DNA of 64,000 nucleotides from Macquaria australasica. Lineage: Eukaryota; Chordata; Actinopteri; Centrarchiformes; Percichthyidae. The notes under the pieces were generated by a model. That model saw only the letters and a list, made by a program, of their open reading frames with translations. It did no database searches and had not been told where the DNA came from. How positions within the stretch are numbered: the stretch's first letter is position 1; each line of letters starts with the position of its first letter. The DNA lies in contig SEMN01001199.1 of assembly GCA_005408345.1 (NCBI GenBank), forward strand, positions 23,348-87,347, read 5' to 3'. The translations under genes and the position numbers were made by a program. Positions 33,810 through 56,150 of this stretch are shown piece after piece.

Positions 33810-34050
33810 CTGCAGAATTAGAGCCGTCAAATCAATTAGCAGCTATTCTGATAATCAGTTAATCATTGAATCATTTTTCAAACAAAACTTTCTATATATA
33901 CATATATATGTATATATATGAGAGATTTCTGTTGGTTGGACAAAATGAGACATTTGAAGGTGTCACTTTGGACTTTTTGTGATTAATAGATGAATCCATT
34001 GATTATAAAAATGACAGATGAATTGATTAGCAGGGGTTAGGTGCAGCCCT
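33810..34050 (+). repeat. Dispersed ATCGATTA-type repeat upstream of tbk1 exon 2
   Basis: AATCAATTAGCAGCTATTCT, TCATTTTTCAAAC, GGTTGGACAAAATGAGACAT and GTGCAGCCC follow the order of the other copies. It ends about 30 bp before the acceptor of the first coding exon. Confidence 0.6.
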
Positions 34051-34102
34051 GTTGAAGTGATCAGCTGTTTGTGTGTCTTCAGGATCACTTGCAGCCGTCA
34101 GG

Positions 34103-44920
<10,818 letters not shown>

Positions 44921-46175
44921 GGGACGTCGACAGAATCTGAGACTCGTTGCGTCGTTCATCTTCTGCTGCTTCTGTAAATACTCTGTGTTTATCTTGTAAA
45001 TAACGTGAGACTGGAAGATGGAGCTTTTTGTATGAACGGTCAGTCCTGCAGGAACGAGTCCTAAAACCCTGAAGTGACTTAGCATGTTAGCTCTTCCTGT
45101 CCCCTCGTCTGGAAGTCAGCGGGTTTTTGGTTCCTGAAATAAGGTCTGTGGTTAACACAAGCGTTTTGTTCTACGATATAATATCTGTCAGTAAATACTC
45201 CACTGGTGAGTTCTGAAGCTTTTCCGTGTCTTAAAAAGTCGGTTGCTAACAAGAGTCTAAATGAGACTCCAGAGGCTGTCGGGGACATTAAACATCATCA
45301 CGCTGAACACAGAAACTCATCTACTCACTCGTCCTCCTTTACAGCCTCGTTGGGTTTATACTCGTGTAATCGTAAGCTTTTATTTTCTGCAATTATCCAA
45401 AATCCAATGGAAACATACCATTGGCTGTTTGTGGAGGGAACCAGGACGATGCTAACTTCCTGGTTGGACCACAGAAACATCATCCTGCAGCTCTGTATAT
45501 ATAACCTGTTAGTGAACTGTTCCTCTCCTACAGACTCTGCAGAGGAAACGACTTCACTCCACTCGACTTTAAACACTTTTTATCTGACGATCAGTGAAGG
45601 AATTAACCCTGAAATTTACCCCTGAAGACACGGCAGACTCCTTCATCTGAGTCGAGCTGTTTGGGCCAGAAATCCCTTAAAAACACTTTAAAAACCTTAA
45701 TTAGCTAATGACGTTCTGTAGGTTTTAATGGACACATGACATATCCTATTGATTTAAACATTAATGTGGAATATTTGACAAATCCATTCATGTGTAAGGT
45801 GTTATTAAGCCCCTTAAAAAGCCCTTTAACTGCAGATAATCCATTAAAGATATCTTGATTTCTTCACTGTTAATGTAAGTTTAATTGACATTTTAAAGTG
45901 AAAATATTAAGGGATTAAGTTGAAAATGCTGATTACATTAGATGTTAATTTATTAGTAATCATTAAGAGTTTATTAGCTCGTCGTATATTCTCTCGCTGG
46001 TCGGTCAGTTGTAATGTGCAGAAATACCTCCTCTCCGTTCTCATCAGCTCATCTTCACCTTTTACTCTTTACAGCACGTTCTGTTCTGTTAATGCTTTAT
46101 CAATAATCAGCATTCAAAATGATCAATGACTGTTTGAAACACTTGTAAATAAATAAATATCAAAGCTGTCTGAAT
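44921..46175 (+). other. tbk1: tbk1 3' UTR
   Basis: About 1.25 kb after the stop with no credible gene, ending near AATAAA at 46148-46153 within AAATAAATAAATAT. Open frames inside it (for example around 45206-45625) show no family resemblance. Confidence 0.6.
46148..46153 (+). terminator. Probable tbk1 poly(A) signal AATAAA
   Basis: Overlapping AATAAATAAATA hexamers, followed about 20-30 bp later by a TG/T-rich stretch (CTGAATGTGTTCTGTTTAATG). Confidence 0.55.
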
Positions 46176-48800
46176 GTGTTCTGTTTAATGTTGTAATCAC
46201 TGAATATTAGATCAATACTATGAGATATTTAAATAAAAATTTACTTGTCGAAATGATCAGCTACTGAATAAAAGTGATTAGATACTAAATTGTAATTGTG
46301 AAATCAAAATTATGAGTCAAATTTTGGACTTTCTCTGAGATTTGAAAGGTAAAGATTTTGAAATATGAACCATTTGATATATTAAATAAAAACATTGACA
46401 TAATTTAATTCTCATTTACTGTCACATCTCACAGGTGACTTTAAAAGTCAGGATTTTATAACTTAATATAACTATAATTTTGTTTCACTAAGTACTTTTA
46501 TTTCTATTATTGAGTTTTGGCAGAAATGAGCTTCCGTACACGGGTTAAATGTCTCTTACCTTGATCGTTGTTTGGAGTCCAGAGTTCAGCGGCTCTGGTC
46601 TCGTCAGGAGTCGCTCTTTTATACTTTGGTAACTCGGTAAACATCCTGTTTGCAGTACAAATACACAGTAAGTTAAAAGTCTTACCAAGTTAAACTTATT
46701 GAGATTTAACAGGTCAAAGGAGATGAATGCAAAATATTAAATCACTTCATTAAAATTATGATATTAAGTCAAAAGTATGACCCAGTAAATCCAGATTCAA
46801 GTCAAAATATTGATTTAAGTGAAAATTAAATGATAGTCAAAACTATGAGATACAAAACTTAAACCTAATTTTGACATGATATTCTGACAGCATCTCAAAT
46901 TAAAAAGTCAGAATTTCGATTTAGAATTACAATTTCGTGAAGAAAAGAGTGAGTACGAGAACATTATCGCGACAGAAATAACATTATAGAATAAATAACA
47001 TTCAGCTCTGTATGGAAGATCTGCAAATATACAAATCCAAGAAAACAATTTTCTTCCACAGAACTCCAAGTTTGCAGATTTTACCCTTCACTTTTTGAAT
47101 TCTCTGGTAAGATGGTGAACATTTCACGCACTTTACATTTGATGTGTAATTCCATCAGGGAATTTAAAAAAATAAATGTTTAAAATGACAAAAATAAAAT
47201 GAGCTATGATTACATCCAAATTATGACACTGAATCCAAATGATGAGATATTATGTTCAAATATGGATTCACTGAGATTTTGGAAGGTAAAAGTTTTGGCA
47301 TAATTTTCTCTACTGTAGATACGATGACACATTTATGTGGAAGCACATTTCCACCAGGAAAATAAAATAAATGGATAAAATATATGAAATGACAAAAATA
47401 AAAATCATAGTTGTGAATTAAAATGTGATCATTATATTACGGAAGCCAAACATTTGACTTTATTATGACTTACTATTTTAATTTTGACTTTTGACCTAGC
47501 ACTTTTAGTTTATCAACTTTTCATCCGTTTGTTGTTCTGGGGTTTTTTTCTCTTGGCAGAAATGAGCTTCCATACCTTTAATGTTTAATTAGCATCGTGG
47601 TACAGATGCTGACATCTTTATAGTCGTCTCTGAAACCTGATGAACTCCATGTTGATTCACTTTGATGGAAAACTAAAATCTCTCTCGCTGCACTTTAAAT
47701 AAAATAATCTTTTCCTCTCTAACCCTGTGTGTTGTTCCTCCCTCCCATCAGCACCATTGTTGGTTGCCCATAGCGACCAGCCTGTTGGAAAATCACCGTC
47801 TCCTCGGCGCTGTGGTTGCCACGGAGACATGCTGCGACAGCAACCCCCGTCAGCATCAGACCAATAACTGTAGATGGACGGCAGCATTTCCTTTTATAGA
47901 GCAGACATGTTGCAGAGAGAGAGACACGGTGTGAAGGTCGACAGGTGACACCTCACTGTTACCTGCACGGGGGAAATAATCAATAATCAATAACTAATTA
48001 ATCCACCTGATCGGTCCAGCAGCAGCAGCACACAGACACACATGATGAGAATTTAACAGTAATTAACCTGTTAATGAATAAAATCATCTTAAACTACAAA
48101 GAGTCACTCTCACCTGGGAGGATGATGATGAAGAGGAGGATGAAGGTTTTCAGTCCATCTGGTTCTTTGTGGAGACGACCTGAGGTGACCTGCCGAAGAG
48201 CCTTTAATAATGATAATAATAATACGTTATTGATGCAGCACTTTTCTAGATACTTGACATGTTAAAGTAGATATGCAGAGTTTAAAAGTATAAAAAGAGA
48301 AGCAGAGCAGGACATGAAATAAAACATTAAAAGCAGACTGCAAGACACTCTAGCGCCCCCATAAGGCTGAAATGATCACAACACCTGTTGGAGTAAAAAG
48401 GTAAAGTTTGTCCTGAAGGTGGCGCCACACAGAGTTCTGCTGGAACAGTTAGTTTGTTTATTAATGTTCAGGTTAATAAAAGCAGCTGCCAGAAGTTTAA
48501 TCTTGATTGATCTTGATCAATATTTTCTAGTTGAATCAACATAACTTCATTGATTTGACTGAAGTTAAATTTGTTTTTAAGTCAAAGAAAATCATTGTTT
48601 TAGAGTTTGGTGAACTAATAATTCAAACTGTAATCAATAGTGATCAGTCTGTTGATGGCTCACATGTCTAACTGCATTAACTGTAAAAACATTATGGAGC
48701 GCTGCCCTGGTGCATGCTGGGAGGTCATTTTTATTTAATCACTTTAGTTACTTTACAGATTCAGATTATTAATTAATACAAAATCTAATCAACTAATAAA
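46176..48800. other. Intergenic spacer between tbk1 and gpr19
   Basis: Mostly AT-rich text with repeated 'AAATATGA/AATTTTGAC' vocabulary and no genes. One GC-richer patch near 47740-47900 carries two X-box-like sites. A (GATGAT) patch is at about 48120-48145. Confidence 0.65.
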
Positions 48801-48819
48801 AGATAATGTATTATTATAG

Positions 48820-49260
48820 ATGGGGGGGCTGTGGGCCCCAAACCCGTTTTGTCCACCCCTGTTTGTCAGAAAACCTCCATCCTCCTCTTCATCAGCTGCA
48901 GCTTCATCCTCCAGCAGACCGACAGACAGTAGGCTGTATACAGGTGGTGGACAGACAGACAGGTGGACAGAGAGACAGACAAGACGACCAAACAACCATG
49001 ATGCCTGCTGCCTTCACGGACCTCCTCCTCTTCCTCCCGCACTGAATCACGGAAAAACACCAAGATGAAGCGTCTGTTTCTGCTCCGCTCTGAACCGGTG
49101 AGTCCGCCGCTAAACACCAACATTTAACCCCAGAAAAACACCTCCCTGTCGGGGCTCGTTAACGGCGACACACGAAGGCTGGAGCGGCTGTTTTCAGCGT
49201 CTGAACGGACGGTTTGTCTCCTGTGGACCTCCGGAGGGAAACAGCGCTGATCTCTATTCT
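48820..49260 (+). promoter_or_regulatory. gpr19: GC/CpG-rich probable gpr19 promoter and 5' UTR exon
   Basis: GC content rises sharply here. A strong donor, TCTGAACCG|GTGAGTCCG, ends a candidate exon at 49097. The gpr19 coding exon begins with an acceptor (CTCCACAG, exon start 52623) only 26 bp before its ATG, so an upstream exon must exist, and this is the best candidate on the + strand. The transcription start is unknown. Confidence 0.5.
49065..49097 (+). CDS. Putative upstream ORF, first part (gpr19 5' UTR exon)
   Basis: ATG in the context CAAGATGA opens 11 codons (MKRLFLLRSEP) to the donor at 49097, in phase 0. If spliced to the gpr19 exon at 52623 it continues LLSGAAV and stops at 52644-52646, two bases before the gpr19 ATG. 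This is an inference that depends on the splice. Confidence 0.3.
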
Positions 49261-49274
49261 GTTTGTGGGGGTTT

Positions 49275-49513
49275 GCTGTGATCTGCTGCGATCCGGTGTG
49301 ATCTGCTGTGATCTGCTGCGATCCGGTGTGATCTGGTGTGATCCGGTGTGATCTGGTGTGATCTAATGTGATCTGCTGTGATCCGGTGTGATCCGGTGTG
49401 ATCTAATGTGATCTGCTGTGATCCGGTGTGATCCGGTGTGATCTAATGTGATCTGCTGTGATCCGGTGTGATCCGGTGTGATCTAATGTGATCCGGTGTG
49501 ATCCGGTGTGATC
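49275..49513 (+). repeat. 10-bp minisatellite GTGATCCGGT/GTGATCTGCT
   Basis: About 240 bp of 10-bp units, mostly GTGATCCGGT, GTGATCTGCT and GTGATCTAAT. A 40-bp higher-order block (CCGGT, CCGGT, CTAAT, CTGCT variants) repeats about three times between 49380 and 49500. It starts about 180 bp after the putative gpr19 exon 1. Confidence 0.95.
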
Positions 49514-50144
49514 GGCTCCTCCTGCATCACTCATCCATCGCGGTGCAGCAGCTGCGGGAGCAGACACGTCGAGCAGGCCGGAGACATGATGCTGCTGCTC
49601 GGCTTCTCTTTATTTATTTATCTGCCTGTTTGTCTGATTCCTGATGGATGAGATGAGTTTCAGGCTCAACATGAAGCGAAGAAGCTCTAATGACCAACAT
49701 GTAAGAAGGACGTATTTCTATTAATAGTGTGTGTAATTTTAATATTTCTTTATTGATAATCAGATTTTGCTCGCAGATTTGATTAAACGCGCATGTTGTT
49801 TTCTAGCAGGTACACGAGTACAGTAAAAGTACATGTACTCAGGTACTGTCCGTCAGTACAGGGCTGAGATGCTCTTTTTATTTTACACCTTAAATGTTTC
49901 ATATTAAAATGAAAGGACTGGCTTTAGAGGTGAAGCAGCAGATTGTGGCGCTCAGTGTTTTTCCATGAAGAGGTTTAACTCTTCACTGGATTTAAAGGAG
50001 CCTCAGTTCATGTTTCAGCTGATGGAGACACGAAGTTTAACGTCTTACAGGAGAATAACAGACTGACCTCTGAGCCACAGCTACAAACAGTACTAGCAGT
50101 AATATAATGCACGGTAATCAAATACTGCACTCAAGTACAAATAC

Positions 50145-50402
50145 AGAGCTGAAACAATTAGTAACTCAATGAATCAATCAATAGATAAATAATTGATTTT
50201 GCTGATTAATTCATCATGAAAGTCAGGAATGGATCATTCTCCGGTGGCTGAGTTTGTGTTTTTCAGTTCTTCAGTAAACTGAATGTCTGTGTTGTGAACA
50301 TTTAAAGACGTCAGTTTGGACAGATTTCACTCTTTTCTTACATTTAATAAACCAACACATTGATTTAATTATTCTGAAAATAGTCTTCAGTTGCAGCGCG
50401 AC
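50145..50402 (+). repeat. Dispersed ATCGATTA-type repeat
   Basis: GCTGAAACAATTAGTAACTC, ATAATTGATTTTGCTGATTA, TTTAAAGACGTCAGTTTGGA and CAGTTGCAGCGC appear in family order. It lies in the probable gpr19 5' intron. Confidence 0.6.
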
Positions 50403-50461
50403 TTCAATATTTTCATTATATACACTTTATACTCCTACTGTACTGCATTTATCTGATATAC

Positions 50462-50720
50462 ATACAAACAGCGGTGGAAAATAACTGACTACATTTACTC
50501 AAGTACTGTATTTAAGTACAAAATACTATAAATAGTAGGTACTTGTGCTTTACTTGAGTATGTCATGTTATGCTGCTTGATACTTACTACTTTACTATAC
50601 TGTATATCAGAGGAAACTACTGAAACATTTTTTTTCAGTACAATAAAAACACAAGTTTATACATGTACACTGTTACAGATCTAAATACTCAGCAGTGTTT
50701 AAAATAGTTAAAGTTTAAAT
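50462..50720 (+). repeat. Dispersed teleost repeat, TACTCAAGTACTGTATTTAAG type
   Basis: GCGGTGGAAAATAACTGACT, ACATTTACTCAAGTACTGTA, GGTACTTGTGCTTTACTTGA and TATATCAGAGGAAACTAC are blocks of a very common fish repeat. Related scraps lie at 49805-49930 and 9475-9500. Confidence 0.65.
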
Positions 50721-50854
50721 ACTGCTTAAAGTATTTCAGTAATAATGAAAGAACTATGCTGTAATAGACATTCTGTGTATTACGTAGTTTTACTGTGGTA
50801 TTACTAGTAAAGGATCTGAGTACTGTTGGTGGTGCTGTTGTACTGCAGGCAGAG

Positions 50855-51000
50855 TGGGGTGGACAAAATATTAGAAACACCTTTTACAAGTGGTAATGTT
50901 AAACTAAAGCTGTTCAGTACAACAGCACTAACTGAGCTGTAGTGTTGGATTATACAGTCCAGTACAGGTGTACCTAATAAAGTGGTCACTGAGTGTATTA
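50855..51000 (+). repeat. Dispersed teleost repeat, CCTAATAAAGTGG type
   Basis: GTGGGGTGGACAAAATATTA, GAAACACCTTTTACAAG and AGGTGTACCTAATAAAGTGG, then TCACTGAGTGTATTA, form a widespread fish repeat. A partial relative is at 60990-61020 (AAATAATAGAAACACCTGTC). Confidence 0.65.
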
Positions 51001-51234
51001 ACCCCGTCAGTCCCAACATTTAACAGTTTAAATGAGGCGTACAGGTGTATCAATCAACTTATCAATAGTCCTGTTCCTATTAGACTGCTGTTAGACTTGT
51101 TTCTAACACGTCTTTGCATGTTTTTATGTTTTTAAGTGAAACGTGTGCATGGAGACTGTTGCCTTTAAGCTTCTGATATATTTTACTGAATTTTAATGGA
51201 GAATTAAAAAAAATTTTCACATACGATGACGTAC

Positions 51235-51480
51235 AACTTGAGACATTTTAAGAACAATTATTTTCATGACTGATTAATCTGTTGATTATTTTTGGTCTAA
51301 AATGTCATGAAATAGATAAAAATGTCCATCAACTTTTCCCAGAGTGCAAAGTGACATCTTCAGATGTTTTGTCAGTTTACTGAGATACAAAACAGAGAAG
51401 CTGGAACCTTGAAAAAATGATTTAAATGATTGTTTTCTGTTGATGACTAATTGATTCATTTATTTGATTTGGTTCCTGTT
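51235..51480 (-). repeat. Dispersed ATCGATTA-type repeat, fullest copy
   Basis: ATTATTTTCATGACTGATTA, ATTTTTGGTCTAAAATGTCA, TTTTCCCAGAGTGCAAAGTG and ACATCTTCAGATGTTTTGTC are the hallmark blocks of this repeat. It lies in the probable gpr19 5' intron. Confidence 0.65.
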
Positions 51481-52648
51481 CTGTAATGAGCTACCATATT
51501 CAGAAATCTAATGAATACATTCTGTAACTTGATTTTTCAATCCTGCAAATAATCCATCAATCATTTTGAATGCATCTATTGTTTTTTTAACCCGACTAAA
51601 TTATTATTTAACATACTGAATATAAATTATACTTTATATACTAATATAATGTTTAATGTTTTGCTTTATTTACATCTTTTTTTTTTTTTACAAAGCGAGT
51701 CTTTTTGGAACTTAATTCATGTAATGATGTATCTGTTTTGTTATTATTGTAGTAATAAGATCATTTTCAGTCCAGTATGCGTCTGTGTGTGAGTGATGTG
51801 TCAGCCCACTGGCCTTCAGTCAGGATGGATGAGGTTGCTAAGGGGGAAATCCAGCAGAGTAAACACAAACAACAAACGGAGAGCTTTCCCCCCATGGACT
51901 TCTTCACATCCTTAATGGGCAACCTCAGAGGAGACCGGGATCTCTGCAGACACTAAACTGGATTCCTGTGAAGGATTAATGAAATCAACCGGCAGCTCAG
52001 GCTGTGAATTAGCTGCTGCTGATGGGTTTGAGGTGTCACAGGTGGCTATATCTATAAAAACGCTGGTGTGAAGGAACATTATTCTAGTGCTGAGAGCAAC
52101 TGAATCAAAACAGGTTTTAAAACAATACTCTGATGTTTCCAGGAGATTAATGAAAATGTAAAGTGCATCCACAGGAAGCCTTCAGTTTCTTGAGAATTTA
52201 CACATTTCCCCAGATGTGATTCCTGAAGTGGAACTGCGTCTTCATTAGACGTTTCCCCTCGTAGTCCTCCGCAGCCAGCTAAGGCGTGGTGCTGTTTCTG
52301 TCAGCGACGGAGGCTTTCTTAATTAGAAACAATCCCATCAGTCCTCTATATGTCTTATTAGAGCTCAGAGGAAAAGTATCCTCACAGGGTTCCTTTAGAC
52401 TTTACAATACAGACCATCGCCACAACCGAAACCTGTGCTCACCAGCTCTACCTGGCTGCAGCCAGACTCACTGCACAGAGGCACTGGGTGGATGGACACA
52501 CTGTTGTTTGTCAAGAAATAGTTCCAGTACATAATTATGCTTCAGGCCCCAAAGCATGTTTGATGAGCTCTGTGAAAGTCTGCCAGAGAACTAATGATGA
52601 ACATGTTTCTTTGTCTCCACAGCTCCTCTCAGGTGCAGCAGTGTAGCT

Positions 52649-53926
52649 ATGGTGTATGCCCAGTCATCAAACACAGTTGGTGTCAATCCCTCCCTGTACT
52701 CTCCATCGTTCACGTATCAGATGTCATTTAACTACTCTGAGAGGGAAAACTCGACTGTCCTGGCAACCTTACCCACAACTCCCCTCTGCAGCCTCGAGGG
52801 CTCGTCCTCCGACCAGCCCAACAGGACCTCCGCCTCCTATGAGCTGACTTCAGGCGAGGTCGCCGTGCTGGGCTTGGTGTTCGGGGTTCTCTGGCTGGTC
52901 TCCATCCTGGGAAATGCCCTCGTCTGCCTGGTCATCCACCGGAGCCGACGGACTCAGTCCACCACAAACTACTTTGTGGTGTCTATGGCCTGTGCAGACC
53001 TGCTCATGAGCCTCAGTTGCGCCCCCTTCATCCTCCTGCAGGTCGCCTCAGGACGATGGCCGCTGAGCGCCGCTGCCTGCAAGGCTGTGCGCTACCTGCA
53101 GCACCTCTGCCCCGGGGTGCAGGTCTATGTCCTGCTTTCCATCTCCGTAGACCGCTTCTATACAATCGTCTACCCCCTCAGCTTCAAGGTGTCCAGAGAG
53201 AAAGCCAAGAAGATGATCCTGGCCTCATGGCTGTTTGACGCAGCCTTCGTGTCACCCTGCCTCTTCTTCTATGGATCCACATCTACAGACAGCAGTCATT
53301 GTGACTTTTTCCTTCCGGACAGCTGGGGCAGTATAGCCTACGCTGCGGTTCACCTCGTGTTTGGGTTTTTGGTCCCAGTGGCGCTGATCTTGTCATTCTA
53401 CCAGCGGGTGATCCGCTACATCTGGAGGATCAGTGCTGACGGCCACACGGTGCGCCGGACAATGAACATCGTCCCACGGACTAAAGTCAAGACCATCAAG
53501 ATGTTCCTCATGCTCAATTCAGTTTTCTTCCTCACCTGGACGCCCTTCTACATCGCCCAGCTGTGGCACCCGAGGGAGTCTGATGGACCCAGTAGGCAGG
53601 GGCTGCTGTTCTTCACGGCCATTGCCTGGGTCTCCTTCAGCTCCACAGCATCCAAGCCGACCCTGTACTCTGTCTTCAATGCAAACTTCAGAAGGGGCAT
53701 GAGGGAGACCTTCTGCATGTCATCCATGAAATGCTACCGCAGTAATGCGTACACCATCACGGCGAGCTCTCGGATGGCCAAAAAGAACTACATTGGGGTG
53801 GTGGACATCCCAGTGCAAGCAAAGACGGTCGCCAAGGACTCGGTTTACGATACATTTGACCGAGAGGCAAAGGAAAAGAAGGTAGCCTGGCCCACTAATG
53901 CCAACCCTCCGAATACTTTTGTCTGA
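52649..53926 (+). CDS. gpr19: GPR19, orphan class A G-protein-coupled receptor
   Basis: Seven-helix plasma-membrane receptor of 425 aa in one uninterrupted exon (human 415). Three N-glycosylation sequons lie in the N-terminus (N28, N34, N58). TM1 spans about 71-97 with GN at 88-89; TM2 has D117; C144 and C218 can form the extracellular disulfide; DRF at 168-170 replaces DRY; TM6 has TWTP instead of CWxP; TM7 has SKPTLY instead of NPxxY. RRTQSTTNYFVVSMACADLL, IVPRTKVKTIKMFL and the C-terminal ending NPPNTFV are GPR19 signatures. The ligand is not settled. The start was chosen because MVYAQ parallels the known MVFAH start and lies 26 bp after a good acceptor. The gene is convergent with crebl2. 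Confidence 0.97.
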   Translation: MVYAQSSNTVGVNPSLYSPSFTYQMSFNYSERENSTVLATLPTTPLCSLEGSSSDQPNRTSASYELTSGEVAVLGLVFGVLWLVSILGNALVCLVIHRSRRTQSTTNYFVVSMACADLLMSLSCAPFILLQVASGRWPLSAAACKAVRYLQHLCPGVQVYVLLSISVDRFYTIVYPLSFKVSREKAKKMILASWLFDAAFVSPCLFFYGSTSTDSSHCDFFLPDSWGSIAYAAVHLVFGFLVPVALILSFYQRVIRYIWRISADGHTVRRTMNIVPRTKVKTIKMFLMLNSVFFLTWTPFYIAQLWHPRESDGPSRQGLLFFTAIAWVSFSSTASKPTLYSVFNANFRRGMRETFCMSSMKCYRSNAYTITASSRMAKKNYIGVVDIPVQAKTVAKDSVYDTFDREAKEKKVAWPTNANPPNTFV

Positions 53927-56150
53927 GTGAGTTTGGACGGTTTTGAAACTGTGAACATACAAAAATGAACTAGTCTGAAACTTTATTCTCCAACAGCACA
54001 ATGTCAGTGTTGGCCGGTGTGCTAGCTAGGAACTGACATGCTAGCCCTGTATTCAACTAAGACAAAATCTCACAGAAACAGAATGTGTTCAGTTTGTGTA
54101 AAGGGCTTTTTTCCTGATATAACACACCTTCTGGCAGCCATATTGGAGGTTCTCAACAGCTGTGAACAGCTAGCCGTTTTTATACTTCAGATTTTAATCA
54201 TAATTTATTTCTGTGCTGTGTTTTGATGGATCGTTTTGCCATTGATGCATCAGATTTTGTGTTATATATGATGATAATGTCAGCTTGTAAGCTAGCTAAC
54301 CCTCGTCTGTGGCCATCTATCAGTGACCTGTTGTAAAAGCATCTGATTTGCTGCAGTAATGTATGTGGTAGAAGCTAATGTTAGTAGCGGCCACTAGCCG
54401 TATGTTGGCGTCGACATTTTGCTACATTAGGAGTAATGTTGAGTTGGTTAGCTAACAAAGCCCTGAATCTACAGGTTTACTGAGCTGACTCATCTCAGAG
54501 TAAAACACAGTTGTCTAATAAAGAGTAATGGGGACGGTAGAGTTGCAAAATGAGAGGAGGAACAGGAGTTTTCAGGGTTTCAGAAGTAAAAGTGTTTCAT
54601 CTAACAAAAAACATTGCTAAAGGGGCTGGTCGATCAAAAGCTAGCCTGAAAGTGTGGTGGGACTTCGGCTCTTTGCAGACGACGCATGACTGTCGGAGTA
54701 AAATCAACTTGGTCATATTATTAACACTCACATTTCACTGCACCACAACAAGCTTTGTCCTTTTCTATTTTTTTCAGACATGGTTGCTGGGAGAATTTGA
54801 AACAAAGCCTCTACACATATAAACATATACACCGGATCACCAGCTGAATCTCAAACACATGTAGATGTTAATAAGTGTAGTAGTTTAAAGGATTTCTCAG
54901 GTAGTGCAGTCTGCAGTCGGTGGCCTACCCTTACTTTACAAATGGTGACATACAATGAAAAAAGGAGGGAATTCATTTGTAATATTTGTCACACATGAAA
55001 TTATATTCACTCGTATACCGACTTATTCTAATTCCCAACTAAACCCGGGATAAAACCAGTAAAGACCGGTATCTTTTCAGAGCTCCAATAACTTTGTCTG
55101 GAGAACTGTACGCTCTTTGCTATCAATACTCACCTAGCATTTACGAATCTCAACTAGTTTATTAGTTATTCTTCTTTTCCATGTGGTTTCAGATTCGTCA
55201 CCAAAGTAAAAGTATCTTGAGCTCTTTCTCATTTATTTATCACAATGTTGTCACAGTGTTGCTAACATTCTTTACACTAAATCCTATAGATGTTCTAATT
55301 TTTGAATTCCTGTCAGACTCAGCTGTGCTTTTGGTTTTTTCAACACGCATGTACTGAGATCAAACCGCAGCTGAGGCTGATGAACTGAGTCTGAGTCCAA
55401 GTGAGAACAAGCTGAACCAGGCTCAACTATTCTGGACTTCCTGGATCGTATTTAATCGTCTCACCGGTACCTTCAACAACACGCCAACAACGCAGGGCTG
55501 TTTTCAGGCTGAATCCCTGCTAAGAACAGCTGAGACTGAATTAATGCTAATATGCTAGTTTTCTAACATATTAATATTAGCATGTCAGCATGCTAATATC
55601 ACATTCCTAATGTGAGACAAACGAAAGCATGTTGAGCATTAAGCTCAAAGTCCCGCTGAGCCTGATGACAGTTGGATCAGGTCTGTAGAGCTGAGTCTGA
55701 CAGAGATGTTTTAAACTGGCCGCCGTCCAGAAGATAAACCCTTTAGATTTAGGTAACAACATGAACTTTCCTCTGGCGCCACCTGGGGGTAAAGATCTGA
55801 GAACAGAGCAGTTGTTTGAAGCGTAGTGGAGGACGTACAGGTTTCCAGACGTCAGGTTAATGTGACTCCATGCAGAAGCTGCTGCAGCACCAGAGTCTGA
55901 TCCACCTGTCCGAAGATGAGTCTCACCTGTCTCAGTTCAACGCTTTAGCTGCTTGTAAAAAACACATCGACATTTGAATCTTTCTGTAAACTGTCAACTA
56001 TACTGTGATTTGAAGATCCATGCTTTATACTTAAAATGAGTTCAGTTTAAACATGAGATGCATATACATTACCGACACATGTGGTTCCAGTGTTTTGAAG
56101 TTTGTCAAGATAATGTGCTATGTACGAATAAATTATTCTTTTATCATTTT
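53927..56150 (+). other. gpr19: gpr19 3' UTR and flank
   Basis: No coding signal. Candidate poly(A) signals are AATAAA at 54517-54522 and 56127-56132. The stretch around 55540-55600 is rich in GCTAATATG/CATGCTAATA palindromic text typical of fish repeats. The true 3' end is undetermined. Confidence 0.45.

Larger units (their letters stand above)
49514..52622 (+). other. Probable gpr19 5' intron: dispersed repeats
   Basis: About 3.1 kb without coding signal. It is built largely from teleost interspersed repeats (49805-49930, 50145-50402, 50395-50720, 50855-51000, 51235-51480), plus a repeat-poor stretch at about 51770-52330. Confidence 0.6.

Noticed and set aside
45206..45625. 139-codon plus-strand frame after tbk1
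   Set aside because: It lies in the probable tbk1 3' UTR, has no recognisable domain and overlaps other frames of equal quality.
47657..47887. Minus-strand frame MLPSIYSYWSDADGG...
   Set aside because: It lies in the GC-rich spacer patch. No known family was recognised and no splice context supports it; the patch is better read as a possible regulatory island.
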